Below are positions 7,680 to 15,067 of a stretch of DNA of 64,000 nucleotides, in pieces. This DNA comes from Streptomyces sp. MUM 178J. GTDB taxonomy: Bacteria; Actinomycetota; Actinomycetes; Streptomycetales; Streptomycetaceae. Under the pieces are notes generated by a model. It searched no databases. It worked only from the letters and a program-made list of their open reading frames with translations, and had not been told where the DNA came from. Position numbers and translations under genes: made by a program. The DNA is taken from NCBI RefSeq assembly GCF_022414575.1, contig NZ_JADWYQ010000037.1, forward strand, positions 5,863-69,862. Direction: 5' to 3'. Position 1 is the stretch's first letter; every line of letters begins with the position of its first letter.

Positions 7680-8957
7680 TTACTTCTCGGAAGTGGCAGG
7701 GGACTTACGGGTGTCGGCAGTGGGTGTGCCAGGGGAGCCAGAGGCGCCAGGGGTGTCGGGGGTGTGAGGGGTGTGAGGGGTGTCAGGGGTGTTGAGGGTC
7801 GGGCCGAGGAGCCAGGAGGCGATCTCGCGGATCGCGCCCTCGCCGCCGGGTGTGGCGGTGACGGCGCGCGCCGCGGCCCGTACGGATGCGTGCGCGCTGG
7901 CGACGGCCACGGGCCAGCCGACGAGGTTGAAGCACGGGAGGTCGTTGACGTCGTTGCCGGCGTACAGCACCCGCTCGGGCGCGATGCCGGTCTGGTCGCA
8001 CCACTGCTTGAGGGCGATGTCCTTGCGGTCCACGCCGTGCAGCACGGGAATGCGGAGCTTGCGGGCGCGGGCGGCGACGACGGGGTTCTGCTCGGTGGAC
8101 AGGATCAGCAGTTCGAGTCCGGCGTCGCGCAGATGGGCGACGCCCAGGCCGTCACCGCGATGGACGGCGACGAACTCGCGTCCCTCGGCGTCGATGAGCA
8201 CCCGGTCGTCGGTCTGGGTGCCGTCGAAGTCGAGGACGACGGCGTCCACGTCGTCGCGCGTGGGCAGCGCCGGCGCGTCCAGCAGCGGGGCGAGCGCCCG
8301 GGCGCGGGCGAGGTCGTGCGGGTCGTCGACCTCCAGCACCCGTGCGGGGTCGGTGCGTACGAGGGCGGTGCGGCCGAAGAAGCGGTGCCCTGCCTCACGG
8401 AACCCCACGCCTTTCATGGCGTAGGCGGCGCCGGTCTCCAGGAGGTCCTGGGGCCGGTCCTGCCTCCGCGGCCGGCAGGCGGCGTCGTGGTTCACGCCGA
8501 CGCCGGATCCCTCGGTCTCGTCGCGCCAGACGAAGCCGTGGAAGGGGGCCACGGTCACCGCGCTGTCCGCGCCGTCCTCCAGGACCGCGGCGGCGACGCC
8601 CTGGACGTCGTCGCGGGTGAGGAACGGGCTGGTGCACTGCACGAGGAGGACGACGTCCGCCGGTGTGCCGTCGTGCATCGCCTGGTGCGCGTCCATGGCG
8701 TGCAGCACGGCGGACTCGCTGGTCGCGGTGTCCCCGGCGATCTCGGCGGGCCGCAGGACCACCTCGGCCCCCGCGGCGCGCGCGGCGGCCGCGATGGCTT
8801 CGTCGTCGGTGGAGACGACGACGTCGGTGACGAGGGGCGCGGCGAGGCAGGCGCGCACGGCGCGCGCCACGAGCGGCACACCCGCGACGGGCGCGAGGTT
8901 CTTCGCCGGCACGCCCTTGGAGCCACCGCGGGCGGGGATCACGGCGAGTACGGTCAT
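7680..8957 (-). CDS. CMP-nonulosonate cytidylyltransferase fused to HAD phosphatase
   Basis: Two-domain enzyme of 425 aa. The N-terminal half is an acylneuraminate cytidylyltransferase: AVIPARGGSKGVPAKNL at residues 5-21 and VQCTSPFLTRDDV mid-domain. From about residue 235 a HAD domain follows with VVLDFDGTQTDD (motif I), LSTEQNP (motif II), the GVDRKD lysine and YAGNDVNDL (motif IV), resembling KDO-8-P and Kdn-9-P phosphatases. The fusion can dephosphorylate and activate the NeuB product in one polypeptide. The last ~35 residues are a low-complexity Thr-Pro tail built from five 9-bp repeats (7749-7793). The gene sits between the DUF6716-like gene and neuB. Confidence 0.88.
   Translation of the reverse strand: MTVLAVIPARGGSKGVPAKNLAPVAGVPLVARAVRACLAAPLVTDVVVSTDDEAIAAAARAAGAEVVLRPAEIAGDTATSESAVLHAMDAHQAMHDGTPADVVLLVQCTSPFLTRDDVQGVAAAVLEDGADSAVTVAPFHGFVWRDETEGSGVGVNHDAACRPRRQDRPQDLLETGAAYAMKGVGFREAGHRFFGRTALVRTDPARVLEVDDPHDLARARALAPLLDAPALPTRDDVDAVVLDFDGTQTDDRVLIDAEGREFVAVHRGDGLGVAHLRDAGLELLILSTEQNPVVAARARKLRIPVLHGVDRKDIALKQWCDQTGIAPERVLYAGNDVNDLPCFNLVGWPVAVASAHASVRAAARAVTATPGGEGAIREIASWLLGPTLNTPDTPHTPHTPDTPGASGSPGTPTADTRKSPATSEK
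7749..7793 (-). repeat. 9-bp in-frame tandem repeat in the neuA-HAD tail
   Basis: Five units of the type AGGGGTGTC on the plus strand encode the residues NTP-DTP-HTP-HTP-DTP at the protein C-terminus. Copy-number change would alter tail length without a frameshift. Confidence 0.85.
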
Positions 8958-9009
8958 CGGGACTCCAGTGGTCCGGTCGGTGTGGCTTCAAGGGGGCGCG
9001 GAGGGCGCA

Positions 9010-10407
9010 TCACAGCTCGCCCATCCGGCGGATGACGGGCGCGACGCGCTGCACCCCGTGCCGGTATGCGCCGCGGGCCGCTGCCCGTACGGCGTCGCGC
9101 ACGGCCTTCCGTACGCCGCTCGCCTCGGCCTTGGGGGCCGCTCCGGCCAGCGGTGCGCCGTCGGGGGCCAGGTGGTGGCGGGCCAGCAGTCCGGGGAGAT
9201 AGCCGGGGGCGGTGGCCGGGGTGTAATACGGGGCGAGCGGCGGGAGTTCGGGCCGCTGGAGGAGTTCGGCGACACGCTCGCGGGCGGCGTCGAAGGCCGT
9301 GTCGTACGAGCCGTCCGCGGCGACGCCCTGGCGGGCCAGCCATTCGGGGTCCGGGTCGGGCCGGTGCCCGGCGTCGAGCCGGTCGAAGGAGGCGAGCAGC
9401 CCGGAGCCGAGGAAGTGGTGGTTGCCGAGGGCCTCGCGGACGCCGAGGTCGGTGAGGACCGCGGTGGGGATGTTGCGGTGGAGGGATTCCAGAGCGGCGG
9501 TCGAGGAGACGGTCACCAGCAGATCGGTGCGGTCCAGGACCTCGCCCATGTGCCCGTACACGAGCCGGAAGTTGGCCGGCAGCCCGCCCGGCAGCTTCCC
9601 GGCGAGCCGCTGGTACGGAAGCTCCTCGATGTGGGTGGTGTGCTCGCCGGGCTTGGAACGCAGCTTGAGCAGAACCTCGCGCTCGGGGTGGAGGCGGGCG
9701 TGTTCGACGAGGCGGCGCAGCAGATAGGTGCGGTCGGCGCGGGTCGCGGGCACGGAGGGCTGGGCGGCGAAGACGAGGGTGTCGCGGCCTTCGCTCCGCT
9801 CGTAGGGCGCGCCGCCGAGGAAGGGCAGCGCGGCCTCGGTGACCGAGGAGGCGTCGGCGCCGACTCCCTCGTACACGGCACGGAACCGCTCGGCGTCGTG
9901 GCGGGAGTTGGCCAGGACGACATCCGCGCCGTGGCGCAGCAGCAGTCCGTCGGCGAGCTTCTCGTAGACGACGCCGACGTAGCCGGTGACGACGACGGGC
10001 CGGCGGGCGAGCCGCAGTGCCGCAAGTCCGTGCAGCACGGCCTGGACGGCGCCGCCGACCAGCGCGAGGACGATGACGTCGTACCGCCGGTCGGTGTCCG
10101 CGGCGTGCTCGACCGCGCGTAGGAACTCGTTCCCGGTGACCTCGCGGAGCGCGTCCGCGTCCACTTTGACCTCGGCGAGCTGGCGGGGGGTGGGGGTGGC
10201 CCGGCCGCGCAGCAGGAAGCCGTCGAGCTGTGGGGCGGAGTCGCGCCGTCCGCGAGCGCCCTCGGCTTCCGCGCGGGCATCCGCCGCGGTCTCGGCGTCC
10301 GCGTCGTGCGGGGCGATGCGGCGCGCCGTCAGGGCGCCCCATTTCCACCGGGTGTCGGAGTCGGCGAGCACGGCGACCCGCAGGCCCTCGCTGGTACTTG
10401 TTGGCAC
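9010..10407 (-). CDS. putative glycosyltransferase (DUF6716-like) of the nonulosonate locus
   Basis: Soluble protein of about 465 aa beginning near GLRVAVLADSDTRWKWG, a Rossmann-like opening. Later segments include VVVTGYVGVVYEKLADGLLLRHGADVVLANS and VYGHMGEVLDRTDLLVTVSSTAALESLHRNIPTAVLTD, which look like the nucleotide-sugar-binding half of a GT-B fold. From memory this corresponds to a Streptomyces family labelled DUF6716 putative glycosyltransferase. GTG at 10407 is preferred: upstream codons are unconserved in character, and TAACGT lies seven bases before it, compatible with a leaderless start. It heads the minus-strand set, 52 bases before neuA-HAD. Confidence 0.72.
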   Translation of the reverse strand: MPTSTSEGLRVAVLADSDTRWKWGALTARRIAPHDADAETAADARAEAEGARGRRDSAPQLDGFLLRGRATPTPRQLAEVKVDADALREVTGNEFLRAVEHAADTDRRYDVIVLALVGGAVQAVLHGLAALRLARRPVVVTGYVGVVYEKLADGLLLRHGADVVLANSRHDAERFRAVYEGVGADASSVTEAALPFLGGAPYERSEGRDTLVFAAQPSVPATRADRTYLLRRLVEHARLHPEREVLLKLRSKPGEHTTHIEELPYQRLAGKLPGGLPANFRLVYGHMGEVLDRTDLLVTVSSTAALESLHRNIPTAVLTDLGVREALGNHHFLGSGLLASFDRLDAGHRPDPDPEWLARQGVAADGSYDTAFDAARERVAELLQRPELPPLAPYYTPATAPGYLPGLLARHHLAPDGAPLAGAAPKAEASGVRKAVRDAVRAAARGAYRHGVQRVAPVIRRMGEL

Positions 10408-10594
10408 GTCGAGGACGTTAGGAAGGCATTTGGTTTGACGGCCCAACTCGACCGCAACAACGGGTTAACAGGATGCCTACGAATAAAGAAAACGCCCGAG
10501 AAGTAAGCAGGTTAACCGTTCCGACGTTCTTCGTTCACCTGATATCCGCTCCGGGGTCAAGGCGAATGCCGGAGTGGGATCTAACCTCGCGCAG
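10408..10594. promoter_or_regulatory. divergent promoter region of the nonulosonate locus
   Basis: This AT-richer stretch separates the minus-strand and plus-strand glycosyltransferase sets. It contains two copies of GGTTAAC (10463-10469 and 10510-10516, 47 bases apart), which could be recognition sites for a shared regulator. No firm -35/-10 pair was identified. Confidence 0.4.
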
Positions 10595-11578
10595 GTGGTT
10601 AAGCTCTCGGTCATCGTGCCGTTCTACAACGTGCAGACATTTGCTCCTGACACCCTCAAGAGCCTCCAGGCGAACGCTCGCGAGGACTTCGAGTTCCTGC
10701 TGGTCGACGACTGTTCGACGGATGGCACACCGGAGATGCTCAAGCGGGCGGAGCGCGAGGTTCAGGGGGCTCGGCTGATCAGACACGAGCAGAACGGCGG
10801 GCTGGCCACCGCGCGCAACACCGGCCTGGACGCGGCGAGCGGTGAGTACCTGACCTTCCTGGACGGCGACGACTGGCTGGCCCCCGGCCACTTCACCCGG
10901 CTGCTGTCCGCCATGGAGGAGCTGGGCTGCGACTTCGTGCGCACCGACCATGTGCAGTGCACAGGCCGGAAGCGCACGGTCAACCGGGCCCCGGTCGGGC
11001 GGCGCGGGGAGGTGCTGCGCCCGCGGGACGTGATCCTTCCGGCCGACCGGTCGACGGGCGTCGACTATCCGTACGCCTGGGCGGGGATGTACCACCGGCG
11101 GCTGGCGGACCGCGGGCTGCTGCACTTCACACACGGGCTGCGCACCGCGGAGGACCGCCCGTGGATCTGGCGGCTGCACCGCGAGGCGGAGTCGTTCGCC
11201 GTCATCAGCCATCTGGGAATCTTCTACCGGCGCGGGGTCGCGTCTTCACTCACCCAGATCGGCGATATCCGACAGCTCGATTTCATCCGGGCATTCGACC
11301 AGGTGATCGAAGAGACGGCCAAAGATCCGGAAGCGGACCGACTGCTGCCTAAGGCGGTACGCACGTATTGTGCGGTCATCTCCCATCACCTGGGTTCGAT
11401 TGAGAGGTTCGAGGCGCCCGTGGCGCGGAAATTGCGTGCGATGAGCGCGGCGGCGCTGCGGCGCATGCCGCAGGACGTGCTGAAGGAAGCGCTGGACTCC
11501 ATGGACCTGGATCGCGCGACGCGGCTGCGCCGCGTACGGCGTCGGCCGGCCGGCCTGTCTGCGGAGGCGGCGGCCTGA
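10595..11578 (+). CDS. family 2 glycosyltransferase
   Basis: GT-A fold transferase. The N-terminus KLSVIVPFYNVQTFAPDTL is the canonical GT2 opening, followed by FEFLLVDDCSTDGTPEML, NGGLATARNTGLDAASGEYLTFLDGDDW (DxD-type metal site) and a later TAEDRPWIW segment. It is cytoplasmic, about 327 aa, with no membrane segments. GTG at 10595 puts the start just before the conserved beta strand; GTG at 10574 is an in-frame alternative. Its TGA overlaps the next ATG (TGATG at 11576-11580), so it is translationally coupled to the polysialyltransferase-like gene. The donor sugar is unknown. Confidence 0.88.
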   Translation: MVKLSVIVPFYNVQTFAPDTLKSLQANAREDFEFLLVDDCSTDGTPEMLKRAEREVQGARLIRHEQNGGLATARNTGLDAASGEYLTFLDGDDWLAPGHFTRLLSAMEELGCDFVRTDHVQCTGRKRTVNRAPVGRRGEVLRPRDVILPADRSTGVDYPYAWAGMYHRRLADRGLLHFTHGLRTAEDRPWIWRLHREAESFAVISHLGIFYRRGVASSLTQIGDIRQLDFIRAFDQVIEETAKDPEADRLLPKAVRTYCAVISHHLGSIERFEAPVARKLRAMSAAALRRMPQDVLKEALDSMDLDRATRLRRVRRRPAGLSAEAAA

Positions 11579-12981
11579 TGCCCACCACACCCCGGACCAC
11601 AGCAGCCCGGACCACGACAGCCCGGACCACGGCACCCCGGACCACAGCAGCCCGGACCACGACAGTGCGGACCACCCAGATCTTCTTCGCCTCGTCGCTG
11701 TACGGCGCGGCGACGCTGGCCGCCGCGATCGACAGCGGGTGCTTCGCGCCGGCGGACCGGCGGATGCTGCTGGTCGCAAACAACGCGACGACTCCGGAGA
11801 CCGCGCCGCCACTGGACCGGATGGACGGCTTCGAGCGGCTGCGCAGCCGCTTCGACGACGTGCGGTCCTGGAATGAGGCGATCGCGCCGTTCCACCCGGC
11901 GAGCTGGTCGCCGCGCCAGGACGACATCCCGATGTGGGAGCGGTATCTGCGGATGCTCTGGGACCTGGGGGACGACAGCGTCGAACTGGCGGTGGAATCC
12001 ATCCAGGTGGTCCCGGCGCTCGCCGTCGCGCAGCTCTTCCCGGACGCCAAGCTGGATGTGTACGCGGACGGGCTGATGAGCTACGGCCCCACCCGGAACA
12101 AGATCGACCCGCTGGTGGGCGAACGGGTGCGCAGGCTCTTCCACCTCGATCTGGTGCCGGGGCTGCGGCCGCTGCTGCTGGCGGAGTTCGGTGCGGAGCC
12201 GCGGCTGGTGCCGACGGAGGCGTTCGTGAAGACGATCGCAGAGCTGTCGGACGGGGCGCCGACGGCCGCGGAGGAGGGCGAGGGACCGGCACTGCTGCTC
12301 GGCCAGTACCTGGCGGCGCTGGGCATCCTCACTCCCGAGGAGGAAGAGGCCCTGCACCTGCGGATGGTGCGGGGCGCGGTGGCGCTGGGACATCGGCGGA
12401 TCGTGTTTAAGCCGCACCCGACGGCGCCGGCGTCCTGGACGCGGTCGCTGGAGCGCGAGGCCCGGCGACTGGACGCGGACCTGACGGTCGACGACCGTCC
12501 GCTGCTGGCGGAGGTGCTGTACCGGCGGCTCAAGCCGTCGCTGGTGGTGGGCTGCTTCTCGACGGGGCTGCTGACGGCGAGCACGTTCTTCGGGATTCCC
12601 GTCGCACGGGTGGGCACTGCGCCGCTGCTGGACCGGCTGACGCCGTATCAGAACAGCAACCGGGTGCCGCTGACGCTGGTCGACGCGCTGGCGCCGGATC
12701 TGGAGGCGGGCGAGACAGGCCCTGTGAAGGAGGCGGACGAAGCGGTGACGGGGCTGGTGAGCGCGGTGGGCTACGCGATGCAGCCGCAGATCCGGCCGGA
12801 TCTGCGGGGCCCGGCGGAGACATATCTGGCGGGCAGCCTGAACGTCTCGACGCAGCGGTACTTCAAGCGCCGCCGGCTGACGGTGCTGGGGCTCCCGGGA
12901 GGTCTCCCGGTGCCCCGCCACGCGGCCCTGCGCCGGGTGGCCCGCCAGGCCCGCCGCCTGAAGCGCAGGGCGCTGCGCTGA
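11578..12981 (+). CDS. polysialyltransferase-family glycosyltransferase
   Basis: Predicted capsule-type polysialyltransferase: FFASSLYGAATLAAAIDSG opens the first domain, and the C-terminal domain has the HP motif in RIVFKPHPTAP and a Ser/Thr motif in VVGCFSTGLLTAS, the two hallmarks of bacterial sialyl- and polysialyltransferases. Length is 467 aa as called. The first ~30 residues are a low-complexity PRTTA/ARTTT run from five 15-bp repeats (11591-11665); GTG at 11665 could be the ancestral start, giving 438 aa. TGATG coupling to the GT2 gene favours the ATG at 11578. The likely role is polymerisation of the CMP-activated nonulosonate into a surface polymer. Confidence 0.78.
   Translation: MPTTPRTTAARTTTARTTAPRTTAARTTTVRTTQIFFASSLYGAATLAAAIDSGCFAPADRRMLLVANNATTPETAPPLDRMDGFERLRSRFDDVRSWNEAIAPFHPASWSPRQDDIPMWERYLRMLWDLGDDSVELAVESIQVVPALAVAQLFPDAKLDVYADGLMSYGPTRNKIDPLVGERVRRLFHLDLVPGLRPLLLAEFGAEPRLVPTEAFVKTIAELSDGAPTAAEEGEGPALLLGQYLAALGILTPEEEEALHLRMVRGAVALGHRRIVFKPHPTAPASWTRSLEREARRLDADLTVDDRPLLAEVLYRRLKPSLVVGCFSTGLLTASTFFGIPVARVGTAPLLDRLTPYQNSNRVPLTLVDALAPDLEAGETGPVKEADEAVTGLVSAVGYAMQPQIRPDLRGPAETYLAGSLNVSTQRYFKRRRLTVLGLPGGLPVPRHAALRRVARQARRLKRRALR
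11591..11665 (+). repeat. 15-bp in-frame tandem repeat at the transferase N-terminus
   Basis: Five units of CCCGGACCACRRCAS encode the pentapeptide (P/A)RTT(A/T). The run separates the coupled ATG from the first conserved residues. Confidence 0.85.
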
Positions 12982-13010
12982 GATCCGCCGGCCCCGGGGC
13001 GCGCGCCGAC

Positions 13011-13032
13011 CTAGTGCCCCTCCCGGCACTAG
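13011..13032. terminator. bidirectional stem-loop between convergent genes
   Basis: The arms CTAGTGCC (13011-13018) and GGCACTAG (13025-13032) enclose a 6-base loop. The right arm includes the stop codon of the minus-strand gene; the plus-strand transferase ends 30 bases upstream. Confidence 0.6.
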
Positions 13033-14219
13033 CCCAGAGGTTGGTCCGGGGCGAGCACCTCGGCCAGTCGCCGGGCGACGGTCGACGCCGTGTTCCCCGT
13101 CGGGGAGTCCGGACCGACGGTCGTGGCGACGGCGATGGCGATGCCCCGCGACGGCAGATACGACTGCTGCGCCGCGAAGCCGTTGAACAAGGGATTCTGC
13201 ACGACCCAGGAGTTCAGGATCACGTTGCCCAGCCCGTAGTGCCGTTCCTCCGTCTGCGCCCGGCAGACGGTCTCCGGGCAGCGGTCGGTCGGCCCGCCGA
13301 GGCCCACGGTGCCGGGGTCGAGCATCGTCCGGTACGAGGCTGGCGACAGCAGTTCCCCGGAGCCGATCGCCTCGGCCGACCGCGCCAGGTCACAGATGTC
13401 GGTGGTCATCACGGCCCCGCGGGCGATGCTCCAGGACGGGTTCCAGTACGTCGACTCCTCGTAGGGGCCGCGCTCGCTGGTGAAGGCGTGGAGTACCGGC
13501 CCGGGGATGGCGGGCGTGGTGTCGCTCCGCGTCTCGCGCAGTCCGAAGGGCCTGAGCACGCGCTTGCGCAGCAGGGTGGCGAGATCGGTTCCGGTGATCT
13601 TCTCCAGTGCCCGGCCGAGCAGCTGGAAGTTGGCGTGTGAGTAGCTCCAGTTGGCGCCCGGCTCGTACCAGAGCGGCTCGGCGGTGGAGATCGCGACCAG
13701 TTCCCGGCGCGTCCACTGGCGGAACGGGTCGTCGTGCAGGGCTTCGAGGAAGGCGGGGTCGGTGGCGTAGTCCGCGAGGCCCGATGTGGTGCTGCCCAGC
13801 ATCCGCAGCGTGATCTTGTCGCCGTGCGGCAGCTTGGGGAACCAGCGGGCAATCGGGTCGTCCAGCCCGACCCGTCCCTCCTGGACCAGCTGGAGCAGTG
13901 TGTGCGTCAGATAGGAGATGGCCACGCCGCCGTTGCGGAAGTGCATCCGGGTGTCCGCCGGAACGCCCGTCATCGAGTGCCCCAGGGCCGCGGTCACGAC
14001 CTCCTTGCCGCGGATGGTGACGCGGAACAGCACGGAGTTGAGGCCGAGCTCCCGCTTGACCTCCCTGGCGAGGCCCACCAGCCGTTCGCCACGGCCGTCC
14101 CGGTCGGTGGCGGCACAGCCGGAGTGGGCGGAGGCGGGAGAGGGAGCGAGCGGGGAGGCGGGGGTGGCGCCCGCCAACAGCAGTGCCGCTACGACCACGG
14201 ACAGAGAGAGTCTGCGCAT
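13029..14219 (-). CDS. secreted beta-lactamase/DD-peptidase-fold protein with lost catalytic motifs
   Basis: 396-aa protein with a cleavable-type signal peptide (MRRLSLSVVVAALLLAGATP) and a class C beta-lactamase/DD-carboxypeptidase fold (segments DPIARWFPKLP, ITLRMLGSTTSGLADY, PLWYEPGANWSYSHANFQLLGRALEKITG). At the expected SxxK position the sequence reads GGVAI (residues 97-101), so both nucleophile and general base are missing. The YSN tyrosine motif reads YSH (193-195), and the usual H/K-T-G is replaced by an FNGF-type stretch. It is therefore probably a binding or regulatory pseudoenzyme outside the membrane. It lies downstream of a TetR gene on the same strand, 177 bases away. Its function is unknown. 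Confidence 0.82.
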   Translation of the reverse strand: MRRLSLSVVVAALLLAGATPASPLAPSPASAHSGCAATDRDGRGERLVGLAREVKRELGLNSVLFRVTIRGKEVVTAALGHSMTGVPADTRMHFRNGGVAISYLTHTLLQLVQEGRVGLDDPIARWFPKLPHGDKITLRMLGSTTSGLADYATDPAFLEALHDDPFRQWTRRELVAISTAEPLWYEPGANWSYSHANFQLLGRALEKITGTDLATLLRKRVLRPFGLRETRSDTTPAIPGPVLHAFTSERGPYEESTYWNPSWSIARGAVMTTDICDLARSAEAIGSGELLSPASYRTMLDPGTVGLGGPTDRCPETVCRAQTEERHYGLGNVILNSWVVQNPLFNGFAAQQSYLPSRGIAIAVATTVGPDSPTGNTASTVARRLAEVLAPDQPLG

Positions 14220-14396
14220 GAGGGGACGATCGCCCTGCCGTCAGCCGCGTCGGCGGGGCCGCCGGTCGTGTCGCCGCTCCGTCACCCGATGTGGCCCGGC
14301 CCGCTAGCCGGTATGGCGGCACACGGGCCGAAACGGGCGCGGCGGCCCATGGGGGCGCGGGGAACCACGGGACCGGCCCCCCAAGGAAAGGAGCCG

Positions 14397-15029
14397 CTAG
14401 CGGGGGGCCATGGTGTGGGCGATACCGGTGAGCACCGCGTCGAGACCCGTCTCGAAGCCCCTGTCGTGGGCTCGGAAGAGCTCCTCCCCGGCCGCCGCGG
14501 CGAGCGGATGGTCCGCCAGGCGTTCCGCCCGGGCCGCAAGGTCGGGCCCCTCCCCCGTGGCCTGTTCCTCGATCACATGACCGATCGTGTAGCTGTACGC
14601 GGTGAGCCAGGCGCGGGCCGCCCCCGCCGGGGTGAAGCCCGCGTCTGCCAGAACGCGGAGATGGGCCTCCATCGGCGGCGCGTAGCTCAGGTCCGTGAAG
14701 TGGGTGCCGCTGTAGACCTTCGCGCCGTCCCGGTAGCGCAGCAGATGGGCGCGGAGCAGCCGCATCGCCCGCGCCAGGTGTTCTGGCCAGTCCGCCGCCG
14801 CGGGGCCGACGGCCGCCTCGGCCGTCATACGGCGCAGCATCTCGGTGGCCATCTCGTCGAGGAGCGCCTGCTTGTCCTTGAAGTGCCAGTACAGCGCGGG
14901 GGCCTTGACGTCGAGCTCCTTGGCGATGGCGCGCAGGGTCAGCCCGTCGAGGCCGACGTCGTTGAGCAGGCGGAGCGCGGTGTCGGCGACCCTGGCGCGG
15001 TCGAGGCGTTCGGTTCGTTGTCTGGGCAC
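14397..15029 (-). CDS. TetR-family repressor (TetR class with TetR_C domain)
   Basis: 210-aa repressor. The N-terminal helix-turn-helix spans roughly residues 8-55 (RARVADTALRLLNDVGLDGLTLRAIAKELDVKAPALYWHFKDKQALLDEM), the tetracycline-repressor subclass pattern. The C-terminal half is the ligand-binding dimer core. It is divergent from an FAD monooxygenase gene, with two TTAAC-NNN-GTTAA palindromes between or over the starts; the classic TetR-TetA/TetX-like layout suggests it represses itself and the monooxygenase until an aromatic ligand binds. The ligand is unknown. Confidence 0.9.
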   Translation of the reverse strand: MPRQRTERLDRARVADTALRLLNDVGLDGLTLRAIAKELDVKAPALYWHFKDKQALLDEMATEMLRRMTAEAAVGPAAADWPEHLARAMRLLRAHLLRYRDGAKVYSGTHFTDLSYAPPMEAHLRVLADAGFTPAGAARAWLTAYSYTIGHVIEEQATGEGPDLAARAERLADHPLAAAAGEELFRAHDRGFETGLDAVLTGIAHTMAPR

Positions 15030-15038
15030 CTTGACAAT

Positions 15039-15051
15039 TTAACAGCGTTAA
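15039..15051. promoter_or_regulatory. palindromic operator TTAACAGCGTTAA
   Basis: Perfect 5-bp half-sites with a 3-base spacer, about 10 bases upstream of the tetR start and close to a TTGACA hexamer at 15031-15036. It is one of two near-identical sites centred 36 bases apart and is probably bound by the adjacent TetR. Confidence 0.7.
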
Positions 15052-15067
15052 GCACACCCTCGGGAAC

